Notes: generated from the sequence alone by a model not told the origin. A DNA stretch of 64,000 bases from Stenogyne calaminthoides (GCA_037126765.1 JBBCBC010000007.1:20841667-20905666); one strand, 5' to 3'. Shown: positions 11,195-23,906, numbered from the stretch's first letter. Numbers and translations: made by a program.

Positions 11195-13251
11195 TATTGG
11201 TCCCGGTGCAAACGAGTCTTACACGTGTATGGGGGGAATACACATGTTCAGTGTTTTTTAAAACTTTTTTTTCTCGAGGTCACTTGGGTCGGAGTTGTCC
11301 GATGATTTGGTCCGAGAAGCACAAATCGCTCTCGAGTCAAAGTCTCTCGAGACAGTGATCTCGAAGCCGCTTTTAAAACCTCGAGATAATCCCAACCGAA
11401 GTCTTGAAGTTTTCAGAGATCCTGAGTTGGTGGATCAGATAACTAACTTACTGAACCCTCAGAAGAGTAAGTTCAGTTTGGTAACTATCTGTTCTAGCTA
11501 CTAAGATGTGCGGAATGGTTGACCCTTAGTTTATACTCGTTTTAAGCTTTTACTGAAAACCTTCCTTTAATGGAATAGTGATTAGGCTGTGATTCAATTA
11601 TATGCAACTTCAGTGGATTGATTCCAACTGAAATGTCAGTGAAAATATGCTTTCAAAACTCAGTGATGCAACAGATAAATCAAGCAAAACAGAAAGCAAA
11701 GAACACAACAATTAATAGTGGTTCAGAGACTCAAGCTCCTACGTCCACTCTCTCTGATCTCTTCAGAGAAATTCACTAATCACTTCCTTGAGCTTTTCGA
11801 CTACCTCGTGGTTTACTAACTCAACTCGGCCCTGAGTTTTCTGACTACCCCTGTAGTTTACTTACTCAACCCGACCTTGAGCTTTCTGACTACCTCTGTA
11901 GTTTACTTACTCAACTCACACAAGCTTTCAGGCTACCATAAGTAGCTTACTAACTTCTCCTCTAGGGCTTTCTGACTAACTCAATGTAGTTTACTCACTC
12001 TTTACAACTCCAATCTCACCAACAATCACACTCAAACTACCTTCTAAAGGGTTTGGGGTTTCTTGGTTGGTTTCCAACTAGGATGAGATATCCTTTACAA
12101 TAAAGAAAAATGCAAAGGCTAAGATATCTCGACTAAGCTTTGGATATATCTTATCAAGCTAGGCTTAGTTTAATGAGCTCTCTTCAATATAAAGCACTTG
12201 GGAAATTCTGGGTTTTTCGAGTGCTTCAACTTTGCGATAATAAGTTTGAGCTCTTGAGTTGCTTACAAATTTCCCATAACCTTTCAATGTAGAAGGTCAC
12301 AAGTATTTATAGGCATACACCAAGGTCACTCTTTGAAAACTATCCGTTGGAGAGATAGCTCCGAGAGTTTCCTCTTATGGTGTGTGAGAAACGGCTATAT
12401 TTAGGGTTTGACACTCCCTAACACGTTTTAGGCAATAGCTTTTCATGTAGCCGGTCTTCACTTTTTGCAGTCTGGAACTTAGTACTTCTGACATCTTTTT
12501 CAGCGACCTGTCACTGTCAGTGTCAGTATGGTACAGTGATGTCTTCCTCTTTTTGACTTTTGTCTCTAGTTAAAGGTAGACAACTCAACGGCTCTTTTGG
12601 TTACAATCTCTGAGTGATATAACCTTAACAACACTTTGCCTTAGTTCCTTTTGTCTGCACTTGAATGTCTTGGCAAATATCTAACTTTCTAAGGAATCGC
12701 GATCTTCTCAGTATTGCATCCTTCAGATAGATATGTTCAGTGCCTCGGAACATTCAGGTTTATACTGAGCATTCAGTACATTACTGAGTCTTCAGTAATT
12801 ACTGTGCCTTCAGTATTCTTGATCTTCAGTTCTTCAGTCTTCTGTCTTCTGTGTCTTCAGAGTCTTCAGGGTCTTCTGAGTCTTCTGAGTCTTTACAGAT
12901 GTACTGACTGATATAATGAGTCTTCATGCTGAGTCTTCAGTTCCTCAGTTTCATATTGAGTCTTCAGTATCTCAGTTTCATACTGAGTCTTCAGTATCTC
13001 AGTTTCACACTGAGTCTTCAGTTTCTTCGTTTCATACTAAAACTTCGATTTCTTCAGAAACTTACTGAGTTCTTCAGAACCTTCAGATCCTAACCTGATC
13101 TATATCTGCTGACTATACATTTTGCAGATAACATCCTGAATACTCTAAAACTGAATCCTGACTCAACTATCAAGATTATTCTGAACATGTCATACTCAGG
13201 GGTTTTGGGATCTAATCAAAATCATATCTTTATTAAATTCATCTCCCAACA
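11195..13251 (-). repeat. A2 3' LTR
   Basis: 2,057 bp. On the plus strand it runs from TATTGGTCCCGGTGC to ATTCATCTCCCAACA. TATA box at 12304-12311 on the minus strand. It retains many CAGT/ACTG-rich repeats (12830-13080), whereas the matching part of the 5' LTR (38361-38610) has them altered. At 11270-11400 the situation is reversed. The two LTRs are otherwise nearly the same length (about 2,056 bp for the rejoined 5' LTR). Confidence 0.94.
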
Positions 13252-13266
13252 ATTTCCCCCTTTTTG
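13252..13266 (-). other. polypurine tract of A2
   Basis: Plus-strand ATTTCCCCCTTTTTG, i.e. CAAAAAGGGGGAAAT on the minus strand, directly before the 3' LTR. It is the plus-strand priming site. It matches the tract before the A3 3' LTR and the one in the family-B mini-internal regions. Confidence 0.85.
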
Positions 13267-13734
13267 ATGATGCCAAAACCTATCTTGTTACAAACATACT
13301 TAACATATACTCAGGTTTCAGTTTTATCCTATTACAAGATTGATTTTATTTTCAACAATTTCCCATAAATAATGAGTCTCTTAACAATTAATCTCCCAAT
13401 AATTTCCATACAGAGAATCTCACAACAATTTCTTCAGTAATGAATCTCTCAAAGGATTCATCACCAAATACTTAATTTCTCAATCAATTAATCTCAGAGA
13501 CAATCATTCAGGCATATCAAATTAAAAGACATGTAAATAAGATAATGAGATATTATCTTTTGAGCATAAATGATAAGTTTTCATTGATGATAGGTAGACT
13601 GTTATAAGTTACAATGAATCTTATCTGAACAAAATCAAAAAGACAAAAAAATATAAAAGATTACAAAAATCTTCTGAGTCTTCATCTTCTGAATCTTCAT
13701 TCTGTTCTTCAGTTCAGCTCTTCGGTTCGGTTCT

Positions 13735-16700
13735 TCAGCTCTGCTCTTCCACCTCATCAGCAGGGACTTCTAGGTTGAACATTCCCTAATATCTCTTCTT
13801 TAGTGCATCTCTTTCTTTGATGATATCCAGATTGTTTCCTGTCAGACCTAACTGAGCAGCATACTGAGATATTTCCTGAGAAATGGCTTTCTCATTAACA
13901 CAACCATTCTCCAGCCTGGGAGGAGGGTACACATATGGACCAGGGGCGGTTATCTGCATCTTTCCTTCATCCGCTAGATTTATCCATCCTTGGAGATATT
14001 TTGGACAGAAGGTCAGGAGATAATCATTGAAAGCCTCATTCGGATCTGAGCTCTCCCCTCTCCATTCTCTGAGCACATCATAGTAGAACCAGAAGGTTCT
14101 CTTGATTTCTTCCCACGCATCGTTGAGATGGACTGGCATCCACTTGTCAACGTGCGGCCATTTCTTTGCTTTTGTGCTCCCTCTCCTCTTGCTTGCGAAC
14201 CTTTTGAACCCACTCCTTCTTTTCTGCTCTTCTTCAACCTTCTTTCTGATCACCGGTACACCAGAAACAGAAGCAGCAGCTTTCTTCGCTTGTTCAATAT
14301 GGAGTGTTTTCAGAGTGCTTCTAGTGTTGAAGACTTTCTTTTTGGGCTCAGACTCAGAATCTTCAGTACCCAATATCAGCTTCCTCTAAACTGGCTTAGA
14401 CGCCTTTGCTCTTTTGCCCTCAGGCTCTTCTATCACCACGGCCTTCCTCTTGATGGGCAATTCAGCACTGGCCTGACTTGTTCCAATCCTTCCTCTACCA
14501 CTCAGTTTCTCCATAGCAACTTCCTGCATTGTTTCCTCAGAAACCTGAGTGTAGATTGGCTTCTCCACCTTCTTGAATTTAAGCTTCTCAGTGGCTTCAA
14601 TCTCCTTCATGGCTTCGGCAAGTATCTTCTTTTCAGCTTCTTTGACAACCTTGCCCTTCAGAGTATGTTCAAATAATTCCCTGAGATCAGCTCCAGGTCT
14701 TTCCCCCTTCTTGGAACCATACTCTAGCAGAAGCCTGGAGAGTGTTGTGTCCATGTGATATTGCTCTTTGCTGACACTCCGAACCTCCCCTGCCATCTGA
14801 TCTTGCTCCTTCTCGAGCCGCCTAAGGTGGTTCTTCGCCACAGAGAACTCTTCAGACAGATGTGCAAATTGGCTTGAGAGAGCTTCCTTGAACATATCTG
14901 TCATCTTGGCCATGAGCATTGAGCTCATTTCCTCAACAGCGTTCTTCACCAGCAACTCATTCCTCTCAGCCAACTTTGCTTCTAGAATCTGTGTCTGCTC
15001 CTGATGCTTTTGCTTCAGCTCTGTATTAAGCTCAGCCTTGACCCCCTCCATCTTGTTTTCTAGCTTTGCTTCGATGGAGGTCAGCTTTTCTGTCATAGAG
15101 CACTGAAGCAACATCAGTTCTGAAGAAGTACTCAATCCTTCAATCTTCTGAGATTGGTTGGCCAAAACTTCCTCCATTTGAGCAATTTTGTTCAGAATTG
15201 GCTCAACCTTCTCTAATTTCTCCATCACCGGGGTGAGATCAATCTCAGGAGCATTACTGATCTGATGTGCCTCCTGAGTTAGCTGTTCATCCTGAGTCTC
15301 AGTCTGAACCTGAGCTTCAGTTTGAACTGGGACTTCACCCTGAGCTTGGGTGTCCACCTGAGCCTCAGTCTGCATGTCAGACATTACAGATTTAAAGGTA
15401 GGAACTTCAGTAAACCTGGCATAATTATTAATTGTGCCAAAAGTTACCTGAAGGCTAACAGTCTGAGGATGTTCAACAGCAGCCTGATCAGCACCAGTTG
15501 AGTCTTTCTCCTTCTGAGATTGACTCTCATCATCCCCTTGTTGGTCCCCATCATGAGATTTGTCAATGGAGCTCGGGGCACCAACTTCAGCATTTCTCTC
15601 AGCCACCTTCCTCTTCACAAGCTCATCAAAATCTGAGATTTTCATCCGGAGCTTGGTTTTTCTGAACCCTGAGAATTCAGTGAGAAAAGTTGTCTCCTCG
15701 TTCCACCAGTCTTCCCCTCTAAATGAAGCAATATTAAGCATCTCTAGAAGAGTCTGGTTGAGGATGTAGACTGTTGACCTCAATCTGAAGAAGATGTCTT
15801 GGAGGTCAGGGAATGAGCTCAGCTCAGGGTAGCGGTCAAGAATGAACCGTTCCCCCTTGCTTCGCCATTCGGTCTCTTCAGCTTCTCCTTTCTTGAGCAT
15901 CGGGCTCTCAGGTTCAGTGGAAGGGTCAATCAACAACTCACTCAGGAGCTCTTCAAAGTTCATCGGCTCCTGAGGCTTAGCAGCTTCTGAGGTTTGGACA
16001 GGCAGCTCCTCAGTTTGGATATGACTTGGTTCTGAGGTCTGAGCTGGCGCCTCCTCAGTGGGAATATCTGCTTGATCTGAGAATTGAGTGGGCATATCCT
16101 CAGCAGGAATCTGAGCATCTTCCGCGGTCTGAGCCGGCATCTCCTCAGAGGGAATCTGAACTTTCTCTGAGGTCTGAGGTCCTTGGAAAATTTCCTGAGA
16201 AAATTTGTCTGAGCTTAGTGAAGTCTCAAGAACCTCAGAGAAGACTTGCTCCTCAGTTTGATCCTATGCCTTTGAGATAGCCTGAGCCAAAACATGTAAT
16301 GGCGATTTCTGAGCAGTTTGGCTCTCAGGCTGAATCTCCTCAGTCTCACTTTCCTCATCTTCATCAGTGAGAACCACCATCCTTTTGCGCTTAGGAGCAA
16401 GGGTTTTCTGCTTCTTCAATTTCTCACCCTGCTCCTTCTTGGCTTCCAACAACACCTTCCCCCTGGCTTGTTGGGTTTCCTTTTCAGCCGCAACCGGTGA
16501 TTCCACTTTCTTCTCTTTCTTTCCCTTGAAAGTCCTCTTCGCAGCAATGGGCTTGAACATCACTTTGGACTTAGGGAATGGGGTAGAGTTGGCAAAAATA
16601 TCCTCCTCCTCTCGGCACATCTCCAGAATGAATGCAATTTTGGTAGCGTGGAGGATTCTGCCTTTGATAGATATTGCCCCATCATCCTAACTTTTTATGA

Positions 16701-17322
16701 CCTTGGCTTGCTCAATCACCACCTTGATCAGATATTTCAGCCAGTTGAAATCCTTGGTGGGTGAGTCCTCAATAGCCGCCATCAGTCGGAGTTTGGGAGT
16801 GTTGATCTGCTCAAAGCTTCCAGATTGACTCATGATGCACTTTCCCACAATATCCATCAACACTCTGTATTTCGGCTGTAGATGCCGTTTGTGCAGAGTT
16901 GCCTCAAAGTTAACAGGTTTCTCGGCAACTTTGTCAAGATAATCCTGCTCCCGTCCCAACATATACAATGAGGGATCATCTCCCCTATCGCACAACTCAA
17001 ATACATCGTTCAGATGCTTCGAGACTATATAGAGTTCTCGAACAAAATCTACATATTTCATTGATTGTTCGAGATGCAAAATAGAAATCTTAGATTCTAT
17101 ACAATCTTCCTCATCGATTTCCATATTTGCAACAAACTCTATTACCTCACGGGTATACTCCGCCTCTGGTCAATTTGCGACGAGGTTCGTCAGTTTCGCC
17201 AATCTGATTAAGTGGAGCGCTTCTTCTTCGTGCTTGGCATTTGACGTGCTCTCCAGAGACACTACATATTCATACCATGGCTTATTCATCTTGGCTAATC
17301 TCTCGAAAATGGTAGGGGCCAT
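13735..17322 (-). pseudogene. ORF-X of A2, extra 3' ORF (~1,195 codons)
   Basis: Unrecognised protein encoded between RNase H and the polypurine tract. One reading frame runs from ATG (17320-17322, MAPTIFERLAK) to TGA (13735-13737). It is interrupted only by stops at 17170, 16687, 16264, 14386 and 13786, with no frameshift. Visible parts: an N-terminal globular region of about 280 residues (VLMDIVGKCIMSQSGSFEQI, ILEMCREEEDIFANS); a basic stretch; degenerate Gln/Thr/Glu-rich repeats (PAQTSE-like); a segment YPELSSFPDLQDIFFRLRS; a long coiled coil (about 14800-15250); basic KRKAVVIEEPEGKRAKA; and a C-terminal domain with WPHVDKWMP, FWFYYDVLREWRGES and PPPRLENG. No signal peptide or membrane segment is evident, unlike classical env. 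Its position matches the env-like ORF of SIRE-type elements. The function is unknown. A3 carries the same gene. Confidence 0.85.
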
Positions 17323-17986
17323 TTGAGATTTTGAAGATTTGAAGATTTAGGGTTTGGGTTTTCTGGGCAAAGGGATTTTCTTGCAGAGGATTTTAGGAAC
17401 GAAGGGTTTGATAAAGTTTTGGCTTGAATGGCTTTAAAGGATTAAATAACTTTGTGATCGTGGGAAGTCATACTGGTTAGGTGAAAAGCAACGGTTAAGA
17501 TTAATCCACGATTAATCGGGTATGCGAAAGGTCGATCCCCAAAAAGTAAGCCGCCATTTTAACTTCATTGGTGATTAAATGTAACAGAGCATTTAATGAC
17601 TGTTGACCTTCTTCGGAATTTCAAAGATCCCGCCCAAAAACATTCCTCAGGTGTTTTGTATTTATTGTGAATGATTACTGAGTTTCACTTAAGCAATAAA
17701 TGAGTCGCATGAGTCATTACTTCTTCAGACTAATTTCCCTCTATCAGTCTTACTGAGTATTGACCTTGATAAAATGTCAAGATGATCTTGATTCATTGAA
17801 AAGGGTTCGATATGCTCTTTGATCTTGACCTTCAATAAATCTGAGTTTCACGAGACTCGATTCGATTATTCCATTTTATCCCGAGTTTCTTAGTAGAATT
17901 TCGAGAAAACTTCATGCATCCGAAAACCTTCAATTTTTGATTTTACTCTATACACTGGATCCAACATCCCTAATTCAATCGATAGT
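17323..17986 (-). other. A2 spacer between RNase H and ORF-X
   Basis: About 660 bp without coding potential, homologous to 31091-31781 of A3. Near 17440 the minus strand has TTATTTAATCCTTTAAAGCC, and A3 has TATATA at the matching place, roughly 120 bp before the ORF-X ATG. A separate promoter or a splice acceptor for ORF-X is possible, but nothing here proves it. Confidence 0.45.
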
Positions 17987-18550
17987 TCACGAAATCTTGA
18001 TTGACCCCAAAGGTTTAGTCAAGATATCGGCTCTCTGCTTATCGGTATGAATTTTCTCCATCCCGATGTCCTTTTTCTCGACATGATCTCGATGAAGTGA
18101 TGTCGATATCCACATGCTTGCATCGGTGTGCAATACCGGATTTTGTGAAATAGCAATGGCACTATTATTGTCACAAAATATTGGTACTTCATTGGCTACA
18201 ACTTTATAATCCCTTAATTGTTGTGCGAGGCAAAGAATGCGTACCTGATGACTTTCCCGAGACCATGTATTAAACTTCGATAATCTTGGTTGCTCTCTTG
18301 AGGTTTGTTTCTTTGAAAACCAAGATATCGGTTTACTTCCTAGAAATTGACAAGTTCTGTAGTGGACTTCTTCTGTCAATCGCAACCTCCATAATCGACA
18401 TCGAGTAACGGTTAATTCAAGGTTATCATCAGCTGGATACCATAATCCTCTATTCACTGTGCCCTTAAGATACCTCAGTATCTTTTTGGCAGCCTCCATG
18501 TGACTAGCCTTAGGATTAGCTTGGTATCTTGCACATATCCCAACAAACAA
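17987..18550 (-). pseudogene. A2 RNase H, scrambled
   Basis: Ty1-type RNase H. The start RYQANPKASHMEAAKKILRY and the parts CDNNSAIAISQNPVLHT and DKQRADILTKPLG are clear. Between them (about 18240-18430) the frame is rewritten: the catalytic Asp of the Ser-Asp-Ala-Asp region and the Glu of the Thr-Glu-Ala-Glu region are not readable. The stretch is dense in CGA/TCG where relatives have CAG/CTG, so the loss may be artefactual. The last codons run to about 17987. Confidence 0.85.
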
Positions 18551-19450
18551 ATGTTATATCCGCCTACTTGTCGTGAGATAGAGCAATGATCCAATGATTC
18601 CTCTATAATCGGTATGACTTCTCGATTTGCCTTTCGTAATCGGGATCCATCTTGTAGTTAGTATTCATAGGAATCTAAGCGCATTGCAATTATATACACC
18701 ATATTTGGCAATCGGATCTCGGTGTACTTTGCCTGGTTGATGAATATTCCTTCCTTTGATTGTTTCACTTGAAGACCTAGAAAGAAATTCATCTCTCCCA
18801 TCATTGACATCTCAAACTTGCCTTTCATCAGTGTTGAAAAATTTTCACACAGCTGATGGTTTGGAGATCCAAAAATGATGTCATCAACATATATCTGAAC
18901 TAGTAAGATATCTTTCCCATCCTCTATCCTGAATAGAGTTCTATCAATGATCCTTTGACAAAACCATGGTCAATAAGAAACTGAGAAAGAGTATCATACC
19001 ATGCTTTGGGTGCTTGCTTGAGACCATACAAAGCTTTTCTGAGCCTGTAAACTTGGTCATTCTGTTTGAAACCAGGAGGTTGTTCCACATAAACCTCTTC
19101 TTTAAGCACACCGCTCGATTCGAAATGCACTTTTCACATCCATTTGATAGACCGTGAACTTCATGTGGGCAGCATATGCAATAAACAATCTGATGGCTTC
19201 TAGTCTTGCAACAGGTGCAAAGGTTTCATCATAATCCAAGCCTTCTTCTTGGGAATAACCTTGTGCAACTAGCCTTGCCTTGTTTCTCACAATGTTGTTG
19301 TTTTCATCTCTTTTGTTCTTGAAAACCCACTTGGTTCCAATGACATTGTGCTTTCTGGTCTATCTACTAGCTCCCATACTTTATTCCTTGAGAATTGATT
19401 CAAATTTCATCTTGCATAGCAAAGAAATCAATGAGAATCTTGTAGAGCTT
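18551..19450 (-). pseudogene. A2 reverse transcriptase, frameshifted
   Basis: RVT_2-type RT in pieces. 19102-19290 holds RNKARLVAQGYSQEEG and TFAPVARLEAIRLF. 18924-19130 holds EEVYVEQPPGFKQ and LYGLKQAPKAWYDTL. The catalytic YVDD is encoded around 18880-18895. A frameshift at about 19110 separates the first two pieces and another follows at 18950. The homologous A3 gene (29796-30478) is longer in one frame. Confidence 0.87.
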
Positions 19451-20364
19451 CACCAATCTCGGTTGAGGCTCTTTTTCTCCGATAGGAAGCAGCAGAATAG
19501 TGCACTCTCACCATGGAACCTTCTTGTTTTGACACCTTCAGTTAGATCACCCACAATCTGACTTGTAGGATGACTATCTAACCATCTTCTTCTAGATGTT
19601 TCCCCTTCAATAGTATCCTCAACATTTGAAATGTTAGGTTCAGTTAATTCAGTAAACTCAGGGAACAACAGAAAAGGAGAAAGAGAATCATCTTCCTCAG
19701 GGGAAATTCTATTCAGAACATTGTCAGAGACATTTGTTCCCCTTTGGTTGATAGATTCAGAATTTTCCTCAGCTATGACCACATCTTCATTGGCATCACA
19801 TACCAGAGTCTGAACTGGTGTCTGTTCAGATTTGTCACCTTTGGTGTGTTGGCTTTCCTGAGTCTCACCATCCTGAGTTTCATCCTGAACTTCTTTATCT
19901 GAGTCTGAGTCACTTCAATCATAGAATGTGAATGACTTCTTCTTTTCAGGTTCAGTGGATGATTTGTCATTCTTTTTCAGGCTTAATCTGGTGATCCTCT
20001 TGGTCAGTTCTTCTGCATCATGTTCCTGTTTCTTCTGAACACAAATAGATTCATCAAAAACAACATGAGGTGTTTCCTCCACAATAAGAGTCATACAGTT
20101 GTAAACTCTGAAAGCTTTACTGATTTCAGAATACCCTAAGAATATTCCTTCATCAGCTTTGCTATCAAATGTTTTCAACTGATCTTTACCATTATTGTGT
20201 ATGAAACACTTGCAACCAAACACACGAAAGAAAGAAACAAGAGGCTTCCTTTCATTCCAAAGCTCATAAGGTGTTTTGCCTTGACTCTTGGTCAGCATGG
20301 ATCGTTTACGTGAATAGCATGCGGTGTTGATGACTTCAAATTTAAAATCTTTTAGGAATATCAA
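19451..20364 (-). pseudogene. A2 integrase C-terminal region and linker to RT
   Basis: Contains the post-core segment (LTKSQGKTPYELWNERKPL, FGCKCFIHNNGKD, EGIFLGYSEISKAFRVYN) and then an acidic, Ser/Glu/Asp-rich linker (19450-19970) that leads to RT. The frame breaks near 19930. Homologous to 28780-29790 in A3, where it is a single frame. Confidence 0.82.
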
Positions 20365-21100
20365 CTTCAGCTATCATTGTCCTTGCAGCTTCTTTTAGAG
20401 TCATGTTCCTTCTTTCAGCAACACCATTTTGTTGAGGGGTCCTTGCAGTTGATGTTTCATGAGTAATTCCATTTGATGCACAATAATCAGATATGATATG
20501 ATTTATAAATTCAGTTCCTTGTCGATCGATTTTGACCACACTCGATTTTTCTCAATATTGAGCCTTTTCGATGAATCTGGCAGTTTTATCTGAGTTTCTT
20601 TCTTACTGAGTAAGAATATGACCCAAGTATATCTTGAATAGTCATCAACTACTACCAATGTGTATTTCCTGCCATTAGTGCTCACTGGTGTTATAGGACC
20701 AAAAAGATCCATATGCAGTAACTGAAGTATTCTTTCAGTAGAAACATCTTATTTGCTTTTAAAGGATGCTCTAATTTGTTTTCCTTTTTGACACGCATCA
20801 CAAATATGTTCCTTACTGAACACTTCATTAGGCAACCCTCTCACAAGAGCTAATCTTGCAAGCTTATTCAGGGTTTTGAAATTCAGGTGATATATTCTTT
20901 TATGCCATAACCAACTGGTATTTGTGGAACTTTTAGCAACCAAACATGTATCTTTAGGAGTTGAACTCCAGTCAGCAAGATACACATTTCCTTTTCTAGT
21001 ACCAGTCAGTAATACTTTCTATGAGATATCATCTTTCACATAACATAAGTTCTTAGAGAACTCAACATTAAAACCTTTATCACAAAATTGGCTTATTGAA
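20342..21100 (-). pseudogene. A2 GAG-pre-integrase and integrase core
   Basis: 20749-20985 has the zinc-binding part (SWLWHKRIYHLNFKTLNKL, CDACQKGKQ). 20503-20712 has the first core strand (MDLFGPITPVSTNG, DDYSRYTWVIFLLSKK). 20342-20539 has the second and third motifs, with the Glu in PQQNGVAERR. At the second catalytic Asp the text reads IDRQGTEF, produced by loss of three bases over a CAG and a CTG relative to the A1 and A3 copies. Confidence 0.87.
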
Positions 21101-22259
21101 AGCAAGTTATGCTTCAATCCAGATACATATGAAACACCATGGATATGAATCGAAGTCGATTTCCAAAGTTCCATATCCTTGAAGATGTCCCTTGAGTTAT
21201 CTCCAAAAAGTGATCTCGAGGGCCTCTTTGTTCAACATAGTCTTTTGAGTATCTTCTTGAATCTGTCATATGTCTTGAGCATCCTTTGTCAAGATACCAT
21301 ACATCGGGGCTTTTTTTCATCTCTACTCATCAGTTCTATGTGATCTTTAATCAGCTCAGTGCCCTTGTTTTCCTCCATAAAAATAGATCAATTTTTAGGT
21401 ACCCAATTTTTGTAGGGTCCTACAAGGTTAGTTGTACCTTTCGGAATCCAAATCTGCCTGACAACTCTAATCACTTTAGAGTGGCTGATCTGTCTTCCAT
21501 AAACATCTACATACACATTTACTACTCTGGGTGCCTTAGCGGTTTTCGTGTATGAGTGCTAGCCTTAGCATGAACATGAGCTTTTGAATTTTCTTTGGTT
21601 CGGGCCTTTTGTTCATTTGCTTTGGCTTTTTGTGCTTGTTGGTGCGAATCTTTGTTGACTTCGGCTTTAGGTAACCTTTACCCTTAGGCAAGTGGGGTTC
21701 GGATTGACTGTACTTAAATTTTGGTCTTTCAGTATACTGAGGACTAGGTCTCTTCAGTTGAGAATTTCTCAACTGAGTGTTTCTCTTCGAAGATTCTCTC
21801 GATGGTTCGGTGTAGATCCTTTTCAGTTTGCATTCTTAGCCCGAGGCTTCAAGTACTTGCTCGAAATTTTCCAATCGAGTGCTCAGTTTTCTAGCCTTCA
21901 CCGAGGTTTAGGCTTTCCTACCGATCATTCGGTTTCTTTGAAACCATGGGTCCTTTTCCCTTGTCTACAACCTTGGGCATTTCTTGATATGAAGTGTAGG
22001 TGCCCTTTGGTTTTACAAAGATTGTCTTCTTGCTACTTGATGCAAACATTGAGATGACCTTGTGAGGTTCCCCTGGAATGTATCCCAATCCAGATTTTAT
22101 AGTGGCAGATCCACGGTAACTCTGAATTTCATCTATTACTTTAGATGCGATTATTCAATAGAGTTAGCTTCTTCTATGCACTATCCACGCGATTCTGTAG
22201 AGTTTCATGCTTCTCGAGAGGTCATTGAACTTAGTTACGATCAAAACTTAATCTCTTGA
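21101..22259 (-). pseudogene. A2 gag tail and protease region
   Basis: Homologous to 7064-7984 of A1. The protease motif near 21290 reads VWYLDKGCSRHMTD. The Lys/Pro-rich segment with RPSPQYTERPKFKYSQ lies at 21536-21772. It is strongly affected by CG-type replacements between about 21550 and 22300. Frames change several times. Confidence 0.78.
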
Positions 22260-23782
22260 TTGGATTTCTCTAGCTTTTTGATTAGGGTCACTATCAACTT
22301 CTCTTTCTCGAGAGTTGTACTTTCGTAACATCCAGTTCATCGGTAGCTCTCATTAATTGAGAAGTGATTTGATATTGCTAGAGTCTTTCCATTTTAGATT
22401 TTTGACTTTCGGTTCTTTATTACGCTCTTGAGTTTCATTTAGCGAGTTCTTGTAAAAACAAAGATAGTCCTTCATTAGACTCTTAAAAGAATCCATCGGT
22501 CAAAATGATTGTTTCTGAGTTGAACTTGACAACTCTTGTGCTAGTGTAGGAGCAACAACGAGAGAAAGAAGAGTTTACCTCCTCAATGGCCATCAGACAG
22601 ATGTCATCACTTTCACTATCTGAGAATATTTCATCTGAAGAGCTAGATCCCTCCTCAGAATGTTCTTCTTCTGCAAGCATGGCCTTTTTGCTAGAGAACT
22701 TCTTGTCTCTTTTTAGCTTGCCTTTCTCTTCTCTCCTTAGCTTTTCGGATCTGGACAATCATCTTTGGAAGTGACCTTTCTTTTGGCAATTATAGCATCT
22801 GTTGGCATCATCATCGATCACTTTCTTCTTTGGACTTGGAGTCCTTCCTTTTGGATGAAGATCCCTCGGCTTCGAGTCCTTCTTCTTCTCGGTTGATCCG
22901 TCCTCGGGTTTTTCCCGGTACTGTGATTCTGTAATAGTTTTTGTATTTTCCATATCGACTATTAAGTCTTTCAAACCTCCTTGCCATCAGTGCTAGCTTA
23001 TCCTCAAGCTCATCCTGATTTTTAGCAAGGGAGTTCTCAGACTCTCTAGTTTTACAGGTTTTATCTTTGGCTTTAAAAGCCACATTTTTACTAGATGATG
23101 AATCATCTTTGCTGTCAGCCTTTTTAGATTTCTTATGAATTACGAACTCACAGGCCTTCAGCTCAGAGAAGACTTGTTGATATGGCATTGAATTAATGTT
23201 TTTGGTGTTTTCAATCACCACTGCATGTATATCCCATTTCTTAGAAAGACCTCTAAGAATTTTCAATGCAACTTCTCTCTGTGGATATTTCTTTCCAAGT
23301 GCATTTAGATCATTCATAATGCTAGTGAATCTGACTTCTAATTTGTCAATAGATTCACCTTCTTCTATTTCAAAACTATCAAACTTTCCAATTGCAACTG
23401 AAAGTTTGTTTTCCTTGATATGATCTGTGCCTTGGCACATTACAGCTAGTGTATCCCAAATTTCTTTTGCAGTATTGCAGTGAGAGATCATTCCCATCAC
23501 ACCATCATCAATTGTACTGTATAGTGTGTCTTTAGCAATATAATCTAGATTGACTAACTTCCTCTCCTCAGGAGTCAGTTGGTCATCAGACTTAGGAAAT
23601 TCTGCTCTAGGATCGTTTCTCTCATTTTCTGTTCCTCTGGGATTCACCATAGTAAATTGGAATGGCCCTTCAGAGACCACTCTCCACATTCGTTCATGTT
23701 TAGAATACAGGTGAGCCTGCATTCTCAGTCTCCATAAATCATAGTTCTCCACTGAGAACATGGAAAGTTTCTTAGAAGACAT
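22260..23782 (-). pseudogene. gag: A2 gag
   Basis: Starts at ATG 23780-23782 (MSSKKLSMFSVENYDLW) and stays open for 323 codons to 22811, the best-preserved gag N-terminus in the window. Relative to A1 it passes the position of the A1 nonsense codon intact (KNQDELEDK). Then frameshifts: the zinc knuckle CYNCQKKGHFQR is in another frame (22759-22974), and the acidic tail (SSSSDEIFSDSESDDICLMA) in a third (22483-22758). Beyond 22480 the coiled tail is only recognisable by nucleotide similarity. Same protein family as the A1 gag. Confidence 0.88.
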
Positions 23783-23893
23783 TTTATCTGAGTCTTTTAA
23801 GAATTCAGCAAATAAGATTAGTTCAGATAGACCACAAGTATTTTAGCAGATAAAACTTTGGTCAACAAAGCAGTGGTCAAGTTGAACCCTTTC

Positions 23894-23904
23894 GCTCGAT
23901 ACCA
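23894..23904 (-). other. A2 primer-binding site, altered
   Basis: Plus-strand GCTCGATACCA where GCTCTGATACCA is expected (complement of TGGTATCAGAGC). One base is missing at the CTG. It lies two bases from the LTR edge at 23907. Confidence 0.75.
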
Positions 23905-23906
23905 CT

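Noticed and set aside
14102..14676. Long plus-strand ORFs opposite ORF-X
   Set aside because: Antisense shadows of the ORF-X frame, which has the conserved homologue in A3.
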